A stretch of DNA of 48,711 bases. Origin: Noviherbaspirillum sp. Root189. Lineage in GTDB: Bacteria > Pseudomonadota > Gammaproteobacteria > Burkholderiales > Burkholderiaceae_D. The position numbers were made by a program, and so were the translations under genes. The stretch spans positions 95,684-144,394 of the forward strand of contig NZ_LMHZ01000013.1 of the NCBI RefSeq assembly GCF_001428545.1. Reading direction: 5' to 3'. This document shows, one piece after another, positions 16,859 through 28,252 of this stretch (positions are counted from its first letter, which is position 1; each line of letters starts with the position of its first letter). Under the pieces are notes generated by a model. That model did no database searches. It was not told where the DNA came from and saw only the letters and a list, made by a program, of their open reading frames with translations.

Positions 16859-17803
16859 TCACACCACGGCGCCGTCGGTCTCGTCTCGTTCCTTGACCGG
16901 CTTGATCAGGTCTTCACGCTTGACGCCAAGCCACATCGCTACCGCAGCGGCAACGAACACCGACGAGTAGATACCGAACAGAATGCCGATGGTCAGTGCA
17001 ATCGCAAAATAATGCAGGGTTGCGCCACCGAACAGCAGCATCGACAACACCATCATCTCGGTCGAGCCGTGCGTGATGATGGTCCGCGAGATGGTGCTGG
17101 TGATTGCATGGTTCAGCACGTCTGCAGTTTCCATCTTGCCGTAACGACGATCGCGGAATGTCTCGCGCACCCGGTCAAACACCACCACTGATTCGTTCAC
17201 CGAGTAACCTAGCACCGCGAGTACCGCAGCCAGCACGGTCAGCGAAAACTCCCATTGGAAAAACGCGAAGAAGCCGAGAATGATCACCACGTCGTGCAAG
17301 TTGGCGATGATGGCAGCGACCGCAAATTTCCATTCAAAACGGAAGGCCAGGTAGATCACGATGCCGATAATCACCATGCCCAGCGCGAGCAAGCCATCGT
17401 GCGTCAGCTCTTCACCGACCTGCGGGCCGACAAACTCAACACGATGCAACTGCACTGCCGGGTCTTGCGCCTTCAGCGTGGACATGACCTTTTCGCTTTG
17501 CTGCGCGGAACTGACGTCCTTGCGCGCCGGCAAGCGGATCATCACGTTCTGTGCAGTGCCGAAGCTTTGTACCTGCGTGTCGGTATAGCCGAGCCCTTCG
17601 ATGGAAGTCCTGACTTTTTCCAGGTTGGCAGGCTTGTCATAGACTACTTCAATGACCGTGCCGCCGGTGAATTCGATCGACAGGTGCAGTCCCTTGTAAA
17701 ACAGGAAAAATACTGCAGCGACAAAGGTAAGTGCCGAGATCACGTTGAAAATCAACGCGTGGCGCATAAAGGGAATATCCCTCTTAATTCGGAACAACTC
17801 CAT
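16859..17803 (-). CDS. secF: Protein translocase subunit SecF
   Basis: 314 residues from the ATG at 17803; the frame extends to 17872, but MELFRIKRDIPFMRHA is the typical start and AGGAAA lies upstream. It is an inner-membrane RND-type protein that works with SecD to use the proton gradient to complete Sec-dependent export. One N-terminal helix, a periplasmic loop starting LSIEFTGGTVIEV, then five helices with the family motif GYSVNESVVVFDRVRE. Last gene of queA-tgt-yajC-secD-secF. Confidence 0.97.
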   Translation of the reverse strand: MELFRIKRDIPFMRHALIFNVISALTFVAAVFFLFYKGLHLSIEFTGGTVIEVVYDKPANLEKVRTSIEGLGYTDTQVQSFGTAQNVMIRLPARKDVSSAQQSEKVMSTLKAQDPAVQLHRVEFVGPQVGEELTHDGLLALGMVIIGIVIYLAFRFEWKFAVAAIIANLHDVVIILGFFAFFQWEFSLTVLAAVLAVLGYSVNESVVVFDRVRETFRDRRYGKMETADVLNHAITSTISRTIITHGSTEMMVLSMLLFGGATLHYFAIALTIGILFGIYSSVFVAAAVAMWLGVKREDLIKPVKERDETDGAVV

Positions 17804-17939
17804 GACTCTGTTTCCTTTCGCAGGATTCCTGCAGATGGCGTCGGCATGTTTGCCACGCCATCGTTGATGCATTCATGAAAACCGCAGGGGCCGCCGCAGA
17901 CTTGCGGTCGGCCCGATGGTGCGAGTGTGCTTCAGCTAT

Positions 17940-19799
17940 TCAGGTATCCGGCTTCCAGACCTGGCCGATCGATACGCCGGCCAGCTTCTTCTTGCGGCCG
18001 TACCAGAGATTGGCTACGCCACGCGACACGAATACCGCCGAGAAGATCGAGGTCAGAATACCGATGCAGTGCACCACCGCAAAACCGCGAATTGCACCGG
18101 AGCCGAAAATCAGCAGCGCAAGACCGGCGATCATCGTGGTGACGTTGGAGTCGAGAATGGTCGCCCACGCACGATCGAAACCAGCGGCAATGGCTGCCTG
18201 CGGCGAATTGCCATGGCGCAGTTCTTCACGTATCCGCTCATTGATCAGCACGTTCGCATCAATCGCCATACCGAGCGTGAAGGCAATTGCTGCCATGCCC
18301 GGCAGGGTCAGCGTTGCCTGCAGCGTCGACAACACGGCGATCAGCAGCATCAGGTTGACCGCCAGCGCGAAGACGCTGAAGAAACCGAACAGGTGATAGT
18401 AAATCAACATGAAGAGTGCGATAGCGGCGAAACCGTACAGCGTCGAGTTGAAGCCCTTCTGGATGTTCTCCGCACCAAGCTGCGGACCGATCGTGCTTTC
18501 CTCGATGATTTCCATCGGTGCGGCCAGCGAACCGGCACGCAGCAGCAGCGCGAGATCACTGGCGGCTTCAGCGGAGCCCATGCCTGTTATCTGGAAGCGC
18601 GCTCCCAGTTCGTCGCGGATGGTGGCCACGGTCAGGACTTCACCCTTGTTCTTTTCAAACAGAACGATGGCCATGGACTTGCCAATTTTGCTACGGGTGG
18701 CTTCGCGCATGCGTCGTCCGCCGTCGCCGTTCAGGTCGATACTGACCGCAGGTTGTTGGTTCGAGTCGAAGCTGGCACCGGCGCTGGAAATGTAATCGCC
18801 GGTAATGATCGGGTCCTTGTAGAGCACCACCGGCGCCCCCTTGCCAATCTTGAAGAGTTCGGAACCGAAAGGCACGGCGGCAGTTTCTTCGGTGCCGCGC
18901 ATCACGCTTTCATCGACCATGCGGACTTCCAGTGTAGCGGTACGGCCGATGATGTCTTTCGCACGCGAGACGTCCTGCACGCCGGGCAACTGCACCACGA
19001 TACGGTCCGCCCCCTGGCGCTGGATCACCGGCTCGGCAACACCCAGTTCGTTAACCCGCTTGGACAGCGTGCTGATGTTCTGCTGCACTGCCTCTTCTGT
19101 CGTGCGCTTGAGAGCTTCGGGCCGGATGGTACCGATCAGTTTCAGATCAGCGCCTTCAGCGGCATCCTGCAGTGCGAGCTCGGATAACTGCGAAGCAAGC
19201 ACTTCACGCGCCTTGTTGCGCGTTTCCTCATCGCGGAACAGCACGACGACCTGATCGCCATTGCGGCTGATGCCGGCATGACGGACGTTCTTGTCACGCA
19301 GCATGCTGCGTACGCTGGTCTGCAAGCCTTGGAGTCGCTTGGCGACGACCGCCTTGGTGTCAACCTGCATCAGGAAGTGCACACCGCCGCGCAAGTCAAG
19401 GCCGAGGTACATCGGCATTGCGCGCAGCGATTGCAGCCACTGCGGTGTATTGGGCAGCAGGTTGAAGGCGACGATATAAGTCGGGTCAGCCGGATCGGCG
19501 TTCAGTTCTTTTTCCAGCAAGGTCTTGGCGCGGAACTGGGTGTCCGTGTCGCGGAACCGTGCCCGCACCGAGCCCTGCTTGCCGGTCACGTCGAACACCA
19601 CGCTTTCAGGCGGCATGCCAGCCTTGTTCAATGCGTCGCTGACGCGACCCATCGTGGCCTGGTCGACCTTGACGGTAGCCTTGGCACTGCTGACCTGAAC
19701 TGCCGGCGATTCGCCGAAAAAGTTGGGCACCGAATACAGCACGCCGAACAGCAGCGCGATCACGATGAGGATGTATTTCCAGAGGGGATAGCGATTCAT
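17940..19799 (-). CDS. secD: Protein translocase subunit SecD
   Basis: 619 residues (E. coli 615) from the ATG at 19799. The N-terminal helix is followed by a large periplasmic P1 domain, whose conserved LGLDLRGGVHFLMQVD is at ~115-130. The six-helix RND region contains GMAIDANVLINERIREELR. It acts with SecF and YajC on the SecYEG translocon. Spacing to secF is 136 bp and to yajC 86 bp. Confidence 0.97.
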   Translation of the reverse strand: MNRYPLWKYILIVIALLFGVLYSVPNFFGESPAVQVSSAKATVKVDQATMGRVSDALNKAGMPPESVVFDVTGKQGSVRARFRDTDTQFRAKTLLEKELNADPADPTYIVAFNLLPNTPQWLQSLRAMPMYLGLDLRGGVHFLMQVDTKAVVAKRLQGLQTSVRSMLRDKNVRHAGISRNGDQVVVLFRDEETRNKAREVLASQLSELALQDAAEGADLKLIGTIRPEALKRTTEEAVQQNISTLSKRVNELGVAEPVIQRQGADRIVVQLPGVQDVSRAKDIIGRTATLEVRMVDESVMRGTEETAAVPFGSELFKIGKGAPVVLYKDPIITGDYISSAGASFDSNQQPAVSIDLNGDGGRRMREATRSKIGKSMAIVLFEKNKGEVLTVATIRDELGARFQITGMGSAEAASDLALLLRAGSLAAPMEIIEESTIGPQLGAENIQKGFNSTLYGFAAIALFMLIYYHLFGFFSVFALAVNLMLLIAVLSTLQATLTLPGMAAIAFTLGMAIDANVLINERIREELRHGNSPQAAIAAGFDRAWATILDSNVTTMIAGLALLIFGSGAIRGFAVVHCIGILTSIFSAVFVSRGVANLWYGRKKKLAGVSIGQVWKPDT

Positions 19800-19885
19800 A
19801 GGTGTCAACGTTACTTGTTGAGTGGGCCTGCCGGCCCGTGCAAAGCGCCTTGCCCGACGTGGGATAGCGCTTGCCAGGCGGTGTA

Positions 19886-20209
19886 TTACAGAGCCTTGAT
19901 GGTACCCTTGGGCAACAGCGTAGCGACAGCTGCCTTCTGGACGATGATTTCAGTACCGTTTGCAACTTCCAGTGTGACGTAAGCGTCAGTGACTTTCGAC
20001 ACCTTGCCCAGCATGCCACCGGCGGTGACGACTTCGTCGCCCTTGGCGAGCGCTTCCATCATAGCCTTCTGTTCCTTCTGACGCTTCATCTGAGGACGAA
20101 TCATCAGGAAATACAAAACCACGAACATCAGGATAATGGGCAGGAAGCTCATCAGGCTGCTTTCGGGACCTGCGGCGGCGGTTTGCGCATAGGCGTTGGA
20201 TATGAACAC
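19886..20209 (-). CDS. yajC: Preprotein translocase accessory subunit YajC
   Basis: 107 residues. One transmembrane helix (SFLPIILMFVVLYFLMIRP) is followed by a charged stretch (QMKRQKEQKAMMEAL) and a small soluble domain (GDEVVTAGGMLGKVSKVTD), all standard for YajC. It associates with SecDF. A 237-bp gap separates it from tgt, longer than elsewhere in the operon, with no gene in it. Confidence 0.96.
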   Translation of the reverse strand: MFISNAYAQTAAAGPESSLMSFLPIILMFVVLYFLMIRPQMKRQKEQKAMMEALAKGDEVVTAGGMLGKVSKVTDAYVTLEVANGTEIIVQKAAVATLLPKGTIKAL

Positions 20210-20446
20210 GTTTTAGCTCCAGATTGTAATGGTGATCAACCCGGCATTTTAGCACCCGATGCAGGGTTTCTTGGTGCTTCCGGAAAAGAGTGAGCGCCCT
20301 GGCAAGAGCCGTCACCCGTCAGCCGCTGACCGATGTGGATTTTTACAAGAGTCGCCCACTCAATGTTAAAAAGGAGGCAATGAACGTAACCAGCCAGGTC
20401 GCTTGCACCGGACAGAATGACCCGGTTATGGAATTTTCCCTATGTC

Positions 20447-21580
<1,134 letters not shown>

Positions 21581-22597
21581 TCAGATTTTTGTCAGTAGCA
21601 TGGCATCGCCATAGCTGAAGAAACGATAACGCCGGGCGATGGCATGGGCATAGGCGGCACGGATACGCTCGTAGCCGGCAAATGCGGACACCAGCATCAG
21701 CAGCGTCGATTTGGGTAGATGGAAATTGGTCACCAGGCGATCGACCGTCTTGAATGCATAGCCGGGCGTGATGAATAGCGCGGTGTCGGCACTGCCGGCC
21801 TGCAGCGCACCGGACTGGGATGCCGATTCGAGTGCGCGCATGCTGGTGGTGCCGACCGCAACGACATGCCGTCCGGCGGCCTTGGTTGCGCGTACTGCGT
21901 CGACGGTTTCGGCAGGGATCGTGTACCACTCGCTATGCATCTTGTGCTCGGCCAAGTTTTCGGTGCGCACCGGCTGAAAGGTGCCGGCGCCCACGTGCAG
22001 CGTCACGAAGGCAAACCGCACGCCCCTGTCACGCAAGCTGTCGAGCAAAGCCTGGTCAAAATGCAGGCCCGCTGTCGGTGCCGCCACCGCGCCCGGCTCC
22101 TTGGCATAGACAGTCTGGTAACGCTGTTCGTCGAATTCATCGGCCGCATGCTCGATATACGGCGGCAGCGGCAGGCGGCCGTGCGCTTCGATCAGGTCGA
22201 ACACATCGGATGGAAACATCAGCGTATAGAATTCGCCGGCGCGTTCGCCAACCGTCACGTCAAAGGCATCGGCAAGGCGAATCCTGCCACCGGCCTGCGG
22301 CGACTTGGAGGCGCGGACCTGCGCGTGCACGGTACGGTTGTCGAGCACGCGCTCAACCAGGACTTCGACCTTGCCCCCGGTCTCCTTGACGCCGAAAAAG
22401 CGTGCCTTGAGTACGCGGGTGTTATTAAAGACCAGCAGATCGCCCGGCGTGAGCAAGTCGACAATATCGGCAAAGGCGCGATCCATGAGCTGGTCGCCAT
22501 CGACATGCAGCAGGCGTGAGGCGCTGCGTTGCGGCAGTGGCAATTGCGCAATCAGTTCTTGCGGCAAGTCGAAATCAAAATCGGAAAGGGAATACAT
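21581..22597 (-). CDS. queA: S-adenosylmethionine:tRNA ribosyltransferase-isomerase (QueA)
   Basis: 338 residues, starting [20 protein letters not shown]. It moves the ribosyl part of S-adenosylmethionine onto preQ1-tRNA to make epoxyqueuosine. Family segments [24 protein letters not shown] (split here as [10 protein letters not shown] and FNNTRV), [12 protein letters not shown] and [10 protein letters not shown] are intact. It is the first gene of the queA-tgt-yajC-secD-secF unit, divergent from recG with 195 bp between start codons. Confidence 0.97.
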   Translation of the reverse strand: MYSLSDFDFDLPQELIAQLPLPQRSASRLLHVDGDQLMDRAFADIVDLLTPGDLLVFNNTRVLKARFFGVKETGGKVEVLVERVLDNRTVHAQVRASKSPQAGGRIRLADAFDVTVGERAGEFYTLMFPSDVFDLIEAHGRLPLPPYIEHAADEFDEQRYQTVYAKEPGAVAAPTAGLHFDQALLDSLRDRGVRFAFVTLHVGAGTFQPVRTENLAEHKMHSEWYTIPAETVDAVRATKAAGRHVVAVGTTSMRALESASQSGALQAGSADTALFITPGYAFKTVDRLVTNFHLPKSTLLMLVSAFAGYERIRAAYAHAIARRYRFFSYGDAMLLTKI

Positions 22598-22792
22598 GCT
22601 TCAGGATCGCATAGAAGGTTGCAGCAGCCGGCGTTGCGCGGTAATACTTGTTATTCGTCAGGCAGGCCATGTATCCGGGCCAGCCGCTCTTAACAAAATT
22701 GCCATACAATGGCAGGCGCGCTTGCAAGTGCGCTGACTGCCGATTTCGCCGAACAAAACCCGCTATTTTACGCCTTGCCGCCCGATTCACGT

Positions 22793-24874
22793 ATGCCCGC
22801 TCCGAAGAGCAAGCCTTCCACTGCCGCAAAACCCAAAGCCAAAGCTACGCTGGAGAGCAAGCTGGCCAAACTCGGCCTGCGCACCGACATGGACCTGGTG
22901 CTGCACCTGCCCCTGCGCTACGAGGATGAAACCAGGATTACGCCGATCGGCGAGGCCGGGTTCATGGGGGGCAATGCGGCACAGGTCGAAGGTGTCGTGA
23001 CGGAATGCGATATCCAGTACCGGCCGCGCCGGCAGCTGGTGGTTACGATCGCCGACGAAACCGGGCCGCTGGTGATGCGCTTCCTGAATTTTTACGGTAG
23101 CCAGGTCAAGCAGCTTGCTGCCGGCACCCGCGTGCGCGTGCGTGGCGAAGTACGCCATGGCTTCTTCGGCGCGGAAATGGTCCATCCAACCTACAAGGTG
23201 GTGGAGGAAGGCGCCCCGCTGCCGACTGCCCTGACACCTGTCTATCCCGCCGGCGAAGGGCTGTCCCAAGCTTACCTGCGCAAGGCGATTGCCAATGCGC
23301 TCAGCCGCGTCGACTGGCGCGACACGCTGTCACCGGACTTGCTGGCCTCCCTGAAGCTGCAAGCGTTCGAGCCTTCGGTCAAGCTGCTGCACAATCCGCC
23401 GTCCGATGTGGACGAACATGCCTTGCTGGAACGCTCGCATCCGGCATGGATTCGCATGAAGTTCGATGAACTGCTGGCGCAACAGCTTTCGCTCAAGCGG
23501 GCGCAGGAAGCACGCCGCGCCAAGGGCGCATCCGCGCTGCCGGTGATCGGCGAATTGTCGAACGCCTTTTTGAACGCCCTGCCCTTTGCGCTGACCGGTG
23601 CGCAGCAACGCGTACTGGAGGAAATCCGCAGCGACCTGCGCGAATCGTTTCCGATGCAGCGTTTGTTGCAGGGGGATGTCGGCAGTGGCAAAACCGTTGT
23701 TGCCGCGCTGGCCGCCGCGCAGGCAATCGACAGCGGCTACCAGGCGGCGCTCATGGCGCCAACCGAGATTCTCGCCGAACAGCATTTCCGCAAAATCGCG
23801 ATGTGGATGGAACCGCTCGGCGTCAAGGTGGCATGGCTGACCGGCAGCCTGAAAAAGAAAGAGAAGGAGGCGTCGCAGGCGCTGATCGAATCCGGCGAAG
23901 CCCATCTCGTGATCGGTACCCACGCATTGATCCAGGAAGGTGTGGAATTTGCAAAACTGGGCCTCGTGATCGTTGACGAACAGCACCGCTTCGGCGTCGG
24001 CCAGCGTCTCGCGTTGCGCAACAAGGGCCTTGACGCAGGCGCGCCGCAGACCGTGCCGCACCAGCTGATGATGTCGGCGACCCCGATCCCGCGCACACTG
24101 GCCATGACTTACTATGCCGACCTGGAAGTGTCGGTCATCGACGAGTTGCCGCCGGGCCGCACGCCCATCGTCACCCGCATCATCGACCAGAACCGTCGCG
24201 ATGAAGTGATCGAACGCGTGCATGCGGCGGCGCTCGAGGGACGACAGGTGTACTGGGTCTGTCCCCTGATCGAAGAATCCGAGGCGCTGCAGTTACAGAC
24301 CGCCACCGACACCCATGCAACGCTGTCGGCAGCACTGCCCGACTTGCGTGTCGGCCTGGTGCATGGCCGGATGAAGCCCGCCGAGAAACAGCTGGTGATG
24401 GACGCCTTCACACGGGCTGAAGTTCATGTGCTGGTCGCCACCACGGTGATCGAAGTCGGCGTCGATGTGCCGAATGCGTCATTGATGGTCATCGAGCATG
24501 CCGAGCGTTTCGGCCTGTCCCAGTTACACCAGCTGCGTGGCCGTGTCGGACGCGGGTCGGCCGCGAGTATCTGCCTGCTGCTCTACCAGAGCCCTTTGGG
24601 ACAGGTCGCCAAGCAGCGCCTGATGACCATGCGGGAAACCACGGATGGCTTTGAAATCGCACGGCGCGACCTCGAGATTCGCGGTCCGGGAGAGTTTCTC
24701 GGCGCCCGGCAGTCAGGACAGGCGATGCTGCGCTTTGCCGACCTCGAAACGGATCAGTGGCTGGTCGAGAAGGCACGCAATCTAGCTCAGTCGTTGCTGC
24801 AACACGACCCGGCCACCGTAGAAGCACATCTGGCACGCTGGCTGGGCGGACGCGAAGAGTTTCTTAAAGTCTGA
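22793..24874 (+). CDS. recG: ATP-dependent DNA helicase RecG
   Basis: 693 residues from the ATG at 22793, exactly E. coli length; the frame is open from 22709 and neither start has a clear ribosome-binding site. RecG remodels stalled forks and branched recombination intermediates. An N-terminal wedge/OB region is followed by helicase motifs: QGDVGSGKTV (Walker A), IVDEQHRFG (motif II), MSATPIPRT (III), then TTVIEVGVDVPNA and QLRGRVGRG (V-VI). The C-terminal segment with EFLGARQSGQ is present. Confidence 0.97.
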   Translation: MPAPKSKPSTAAKPKAKATLESKLAKLGLRTDMDLVLHLPLRYEDETRITPIGEAGFMGGNAAQVEGVVTECDIQYRPRRQLVVTIADETGPLVMRFLNFYGSQVKQLAAGTRVRVRGEVRHGFFGAEMVHPTYKVVEEGAPLPTALTPVYPAGEGLSQAYLRKAIANALSRVDWRDTLSPDLLASLKLQAFEPSVKLLHNPPSDVDEHALLERSHPAWIRMKFDELLAQQLSLKRAQEARRAKGASALPVIGELSNAFLNALPFALTGAQQRVLEEIRSDLRESFPMQRLLQGDVGSGKTVVAALAAAQAIDSGYQAALMAPTEILAEQHFRKIAMWMEPLGVKVAWLTGSLKKKEKEASQALIESGEAHLVIGTHALIQEGVEFAKLGLVIVDEQHRFGVGQRLALRNKGLDAGAPQTVPHQLMMSATPIPRTLAMTYYADLEVSVIDELPPGRTPIVTRIIDQNRRDEVIERVHAAALEGRQVYWVCPLIEESEALQLQTATDTHATLSAALPDLRVGLVHGRMKPAEKQLVMDAFTRAEVHVLVATTVIEVGVDVPNASLMVIEHAERFGLSQLHQLRGRVGRGSAASICLLLYQSPLGQVAKQRLMTMRETTDGFEIARRDLEIRGPGEFLGARQSGQAMLRFADLETDQWLVEKARNLAQSLLQHDPATVEAHLARWLGGREEFLKV

Positions 24875-25052
24875 TGCCCATTTTTACCATACCCGTTTTC
24901 ACTTCATCGTGAACGCGTTACAAAATTTCCTGTCGTAACTGTCCTATTCTCCGGTGTTCTTGCGCGTCGGAGAGCGTGGATCAGTAAAGTTACCTGATTG
25001 CTAACAAGCCGGATATATATCGGCGAATGCCTGCAATTTTCCGCACTCTCTT

Positions 25053-25058
25053 TATACT
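25053..25058 (+). promoter_or_regulatory. Possible -10 of the oxyR promoter
   Basis: TATACT at 25053-25058 with CTGCAA at 25031-25036 (16-bp spacer) is a reasonable sigma-70 pair, 80 bp before oxyR. I could not identify a convincing OxyR tetranucleotide-repeat site around it. Confidence 0.35.
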
Positions 25059-25137
25059 GTCCCTATCGCGATTTAATTCTCGATTGATTTCCATACAAGA
25101 ACGCCTTTACGGCCTTGTCATATAAAGAGCAGAGAAC

Positions 25138-26085
25138 ATGACGCTTACCGAATTGAAATATATTGTCGCCGTTGCCCGCGAAAAGCATTTCGGCCATGCC
25201 GCGGAAGCGTGTTTCGTCGCGCAACCCACACTTTCGGTGGCGATCAAGAAACTGGAAGACGAACTTGGCGTGACCATCTTCGAACGCGGCGGATCTGAAA
25301 TTTCAGTCACGCCGCTCGGCGCACAAATCGTCGCGCAAGCCGAACGCGTACTTGAGCAAACCGCAGCGATCAAGGAAATCGCCAAACAGAACAAGGATCC
25401 GCTGGCGGGTCCGCTCCGGCTCGGCGTGATCTACACCGTCGCTCCCTATCTACTGCCACCGCTGGTCAAGACCATGATCGAGACCGTGCCGCAGATGCCG
25501 CTGGTGTTACAGGAAAATTTCACCGCGCGGTTGATTGAACTGCTACGCCAGGGTGAACTGGACGCCGCCATCATGGCCTTGCCCTTTGCCGATCAGGGTC
25601 TGATGGTACAACCCTTGTATGACGAACCTTTCGTCGTCGCGCTTCCCAAGCACCATGCCTGGGCGCAACGCAATGCGATCGATGCGGAAGAGCTGAAATC
25701 CGAAACCATGCTGTTGCTGGGGAACGGCCATTGTTTCCGCGACCAGGTGCTGGAAGTATGTCCCGAGATGGCGCGCTTCTCGACCAGCAGCGATGGCATT
25801 GCCCGTACCTTCGAGGGTTCGTCGCTGGAAACGATACGCCACATGGTGGCTTCCGGCATTGGCATTACGGTACTGCCGAAAGCGTCGGTGCCGGATATGC
25901 AATCGAAGGACGGGATGTTGCGCTATATCCCCTTCAAGGAGCCGGGCCCGTCACGCCGGGTGGTGATTGCCTGGCGCAAGAGCTTTACACGGCAACGCGC
26001 GATCGAAGCGGTACGTCAGGCGGTGTTGGCCTGCGAACTGCACGGCGTGACCATGCTGACGGAAGCGGAGACCGCTGAAGCCTGA
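25138..26085 (+). CDS. oxyR: Hydrogen-peroxide-sensing regulator OxyR
   Basis: 315 residues, a LysR-type regulator. The N-terminal helix-turn-helix is MTLTELKYIVAVAREKHFGHAAEACFVAQPTLS. The redox cysteines fall at C199 and C208 (LGNGHCFRDQVLEVC), the same numbers as in E. coli OxyR, which form a disulfide on peroxide exposure. This is what separates it from other LysR proteins. The recG-oxyR neighbourhood is common in betaproteobacteria. No katG or ahpC lies in the window. Confidence 0.95.
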   Translation: MTLTELKYIVAVAREKHFGHAAEACFVAQPTLSVAIKKLEDELGVTIFERGGSEISVTPLGAQIVAQAERVLEQTAAIKEIAKQNKDPLAGPLRLGVIYTVAPYLLPPLVKTMIETVPQMPLVLQENFTARLIELLRQGELDAAIMALPFADQGLMVQPLYDEPFVVALPKHHAWAQRNAIDAEELKSETMLLLGNGHCFRDQVLEVCPEMARFSTSSDGIARTFEGSSLETIRHMVASGIGITVLPKASVPDMQSKDGMLRYIPFKEPGPSRRVVIAWRKSFTRQRAIEAVRQAVLACELHGVTMLTEAETAEA

Positions 26086-26116
26086 GGCTGAAACGTGGGG
26101 CTGAAACGTGGGGCTA
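26085..26116 (+). repeat. 13-bp tandem duplication after oxyR
   Basis: GGCTGAAACGTGG occurs twice in direct succession, then GGCT again, between the oxyR stop and its terminator. It looks like a simple replication slippage product. Confidence 0.75.
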
Positions 26117-26122
26117 AAAAGG

Positions 26123-26154
26123 AAGGCATGACCATCACATGGTCATGCCTTTTT
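26123..26154. terminator. Bidirectional terminator between oxyR and ugpC
   Basis: AAGGCATGACCA (26123-26134) and TGGTCATGCCTT (26140-26151) pair perfectly around TCACA. A-rich sequence on the left and TTT on the right make it work for both convergent genes. It also shows that no ugpQ follows ugpC in this operon. Confidence 0.88.
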
Positions 26155-26156
26155 GA

Positions 26157-27233
26157 CTAATCGTCGATGCGTCGTGTCGTCTGCGCATCGAACCAGTGCA
26201 CTGCGCTGGCATCGAAACCGGCATTCACCCGCTGGCCTGCCTCGACCTGGATGCCGGCAGGCGCACGAATGACCAGCGACTGGCCGGCGGCAACTGCATG
26301 CACCAGCACATCCGCGCCCAGTGCTTCCACCATCTCCACCTGCATCGTGATACCCGGCTTGCCGAGAATCAGATGTTCGGGTCGCACGCCGAGTATGCAT
26401 TCGCGCCCCGATAAACCGGTACGCGCCGACGGCAAGGCGACCTGTGCGCCATCGCCCAGCGCAAAGCTTGTTCCGCCTGACTCAAGCTGACCACGCAACA
26501 GGTTCATGGGCGGCGAACCGATAAAGCTTGCGACAAAGGTCGTTGCCGGCTTGCCATACACCTCCGCCGGCGTACCGATCTGCTCCGCGCGACCGGCGTT
26601 CATCACGATCATGCGCTGGCCCAGCGTCATCGCTTCTACCTGATCGTGGGTCACATACAGACTCGTGGTGCCCAGTGCGCGATGCATCTTCTGGATCTCG
26701 AGCCGCATTTGCACTCGCAATTTTGCGTCGAGATTGGATAAGGGCTCATCGAACAAAAATACCGCAGGCTCACGCACGATCGCCCTGCCCATGGCGACCC
26801 GCTGGCGCTGTCCGCCTGAAAGCTGGCGTGGTGTGCGCTCGAGCAGCGCGCCAAGCTCCAGTATCTTCGCCGCCTTCTGCACGCGGGCATCGATATCTGC
26901 CTTCGAGAACTTGCGGATCTTCAATCCATACGCCATGTTTTCATACACGCTCATGTGCGGATACAAGGCGTAGTTCTGGAACACCATCGCGATATCGCGA
27001 TCCTTCGGTTCAAGCTGATTGACAACACGGTCGCCGATCACGATATCGCCGCCGGTAATCTCTTCCAGGCCGGCAACCATGCGCAGCAAGGTGGACTTGC
27101 CGCAACCGGATGGGCCCACCATGACAATGAATTCACCGTCATCAATGTCGATCGAAATGCCGTGGATGACGTCAACGCTTTTGGCGCCCTTGCCGTAGGT
27201 CTTGGTAATATTTTTTAAGTGAACTTGTGCCAT
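26157..27233 (-). CDS. ugpC: sn-Glycerol-3-phosphate ABC transporter ATPase (UgpC)
   Basis: 358 residues. It is the ATPase of the glycerol-3-phosphate importer. Walker [10 protein letters not shown] (~38-46), ABC signature [14 protein letters not shown], and Walker [13 protein letters not shown] are intact. A C-terminal TOBE/MalK-like regulatory region follows (~240-358). The ATPase alone cannot be told from MalK/MsmK types, but its operon context with ugpB, ugpA and ugpE settles it. Last gene of the unit, 89 bp after ugpE. Confidence 0.93.
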   Translation of the reverse strand: MAQVHLKNITKTYGKGAKSVDVIHGISIDIDDGEFIVMVGPSGCGKSTLLRMVAGLEEITGGDIVIGDRVVNQLEPKDRDIAMVFQNYALYPHMSVYENMAYGLKIRKFSKADIDARVQKAAKILELGALLERTPRQLSGGQRQRVAMGRAIVREPAVFLFDEPLSNLDAKLRVQMRLEIQKMHRALGTTSLYVTHDQVEAMTLGQRMIVMNAGRAEQIGTPAEVYGKPATTFVASFIGSPPMNLLRGQLESGGTSFALGDGAQVALPSARTGLSGRECILGVRPEHLILGKPGITMQVEMVEALGADVLVHAVAAGQSLVIRAPAGIQVEAGQRVNAGFDASAVHWFDAQTTRRIDD

Positions 27234-27322
27234 GCGGTCCCTGATGCCTCTGTTCTGTATTCTGTGTTTTATCTCTGTGTTGCCATGTACGGGTCGACTG
27301 CTTTATCTGCAGGACAGCAATC

Positions 27323-28174
27323 TTATTTTTCCGAATCGACCAGCCCCTTCACGAACCATTCCTGCATCACCACCACGACAAGTCCGGGCGGCAGCATCGC
27401 GAGGATAAGGGTCGCCATCACCATGTTCCATTCGATCGCCGCATCACCGCCGGTGATCATGGTCTTGATGCCGATACCGATCGGGTACATGCTCTGCTCG
27501 GTCGCCACCAGCAGCGGCCACAGGTACTGATTCCAGCCGTAGATAAACATGATGACGAACAGCGCAATCACATTGGTACGCGACAGTGGCCACAGGACAT
27601 CCTTGAAGAAGCGCATTGGTCCGGCACCATCGATACGCGCCGCCTCGGCCAGTTCGTCCGGCACGGTCAGGAAGAATTGCCGGAACAGGAAGGTAGCCGT
27701 CGCCGACGCGATCAGCGGTATCGTCAGGCCCGCATAACTGTTGAGCATGCCGAAATCCGAGATCACCTTGTAGGTCGGCGTGATCCGGACTTCGACCGGC
27801 AGCATCAGGGTGACGAAGATCATCCAGAAGAACAGCGAGCGCCCTGGAAAACGGAAGTAGACGATCGCGAACGCCGATAGCATGGATATCGCAATCTTGC
27901 CGATCGCGATGACCAGTGCGGACACCAGGCTGACCCACATCATGCGTGCGACGGGTGGCACCGATACGTTGCCGGATGCGCCGCTGACAATGACCGCCGC
28001 ATAGTTTTGAAGGAACTGGTCGCCGGGGATCAGCGAAATGGGTGCCATGGCGGCCTGCTCGGGAGTCTGTGTGCTGGCGACGAAGGCGACATACACCGGA
28101 AAGGCAACAATGGCCACGCCGATGATTAGCACCAGGTGACTGATCAGGTCGAGTATGGGACGGCGTTCAATCAT
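27323..28174 (-). CDS. ugpE: sn-Glycerol-3-phosphate ABC transporter permease (UgpE)
   Basis: 283 residues with about six hydrophobic helices. The permease EAA loop that docks the ATPase is [24 protein letters not shown] (read here as [13 protein letters not shown] then MRFFKDV). It pairs with UgpA to form the channel. Length matches E. coli UgpE (281). It lies 78 bp after ugpA. Confidence 0.94.
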   Translation of the reverse strand: MIERRPILDLISHLVLIIGVAIVAFPVYVAFVASTQTPEQAAMAPISLIPGDQFLQNYAAVIVSGASGNVSVPPVARMMWVSLVSALVIAIGKIAISMLSAFAIVYFRFPGRSLFFWMIFVTLMLPVEVRITPTYKVISDFGMLNSYAGLTIPLIASATATFLFRQFFLTVPDELAEAARIDGAGPMRFFKDVLWPLSRTNVIALFVIMFIYGWNQYLWPLLVATEQSMYPIGIGIKTMITGGDAAIEWNMVMATLILAMLPPGLVVVVMQEWFVKGLVDSEK

Positions 28175-28252
28175 GATTGGCTCTCGTGTTTGTACGCGCA
28201 GCTTCCGGCAGGAGAACCATGCATGTCGATGTGAATGAAAAAAGAGCGATGA

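Noticed and set aside
17916-19187. 423-residue open frame opposite secD
   Set aside because: Antisense shadow of a complete secD; composition is low-complexity and no ribosome-binding site is seen.
24875-25137. OxyR autoregulatory binding site before oxyR
   Set aside because: Some ATCG/CGAT repeats occur near 25065-25090, but they do not fit the four spaced tetranucleotides of the OxyR consensus well enough to call.
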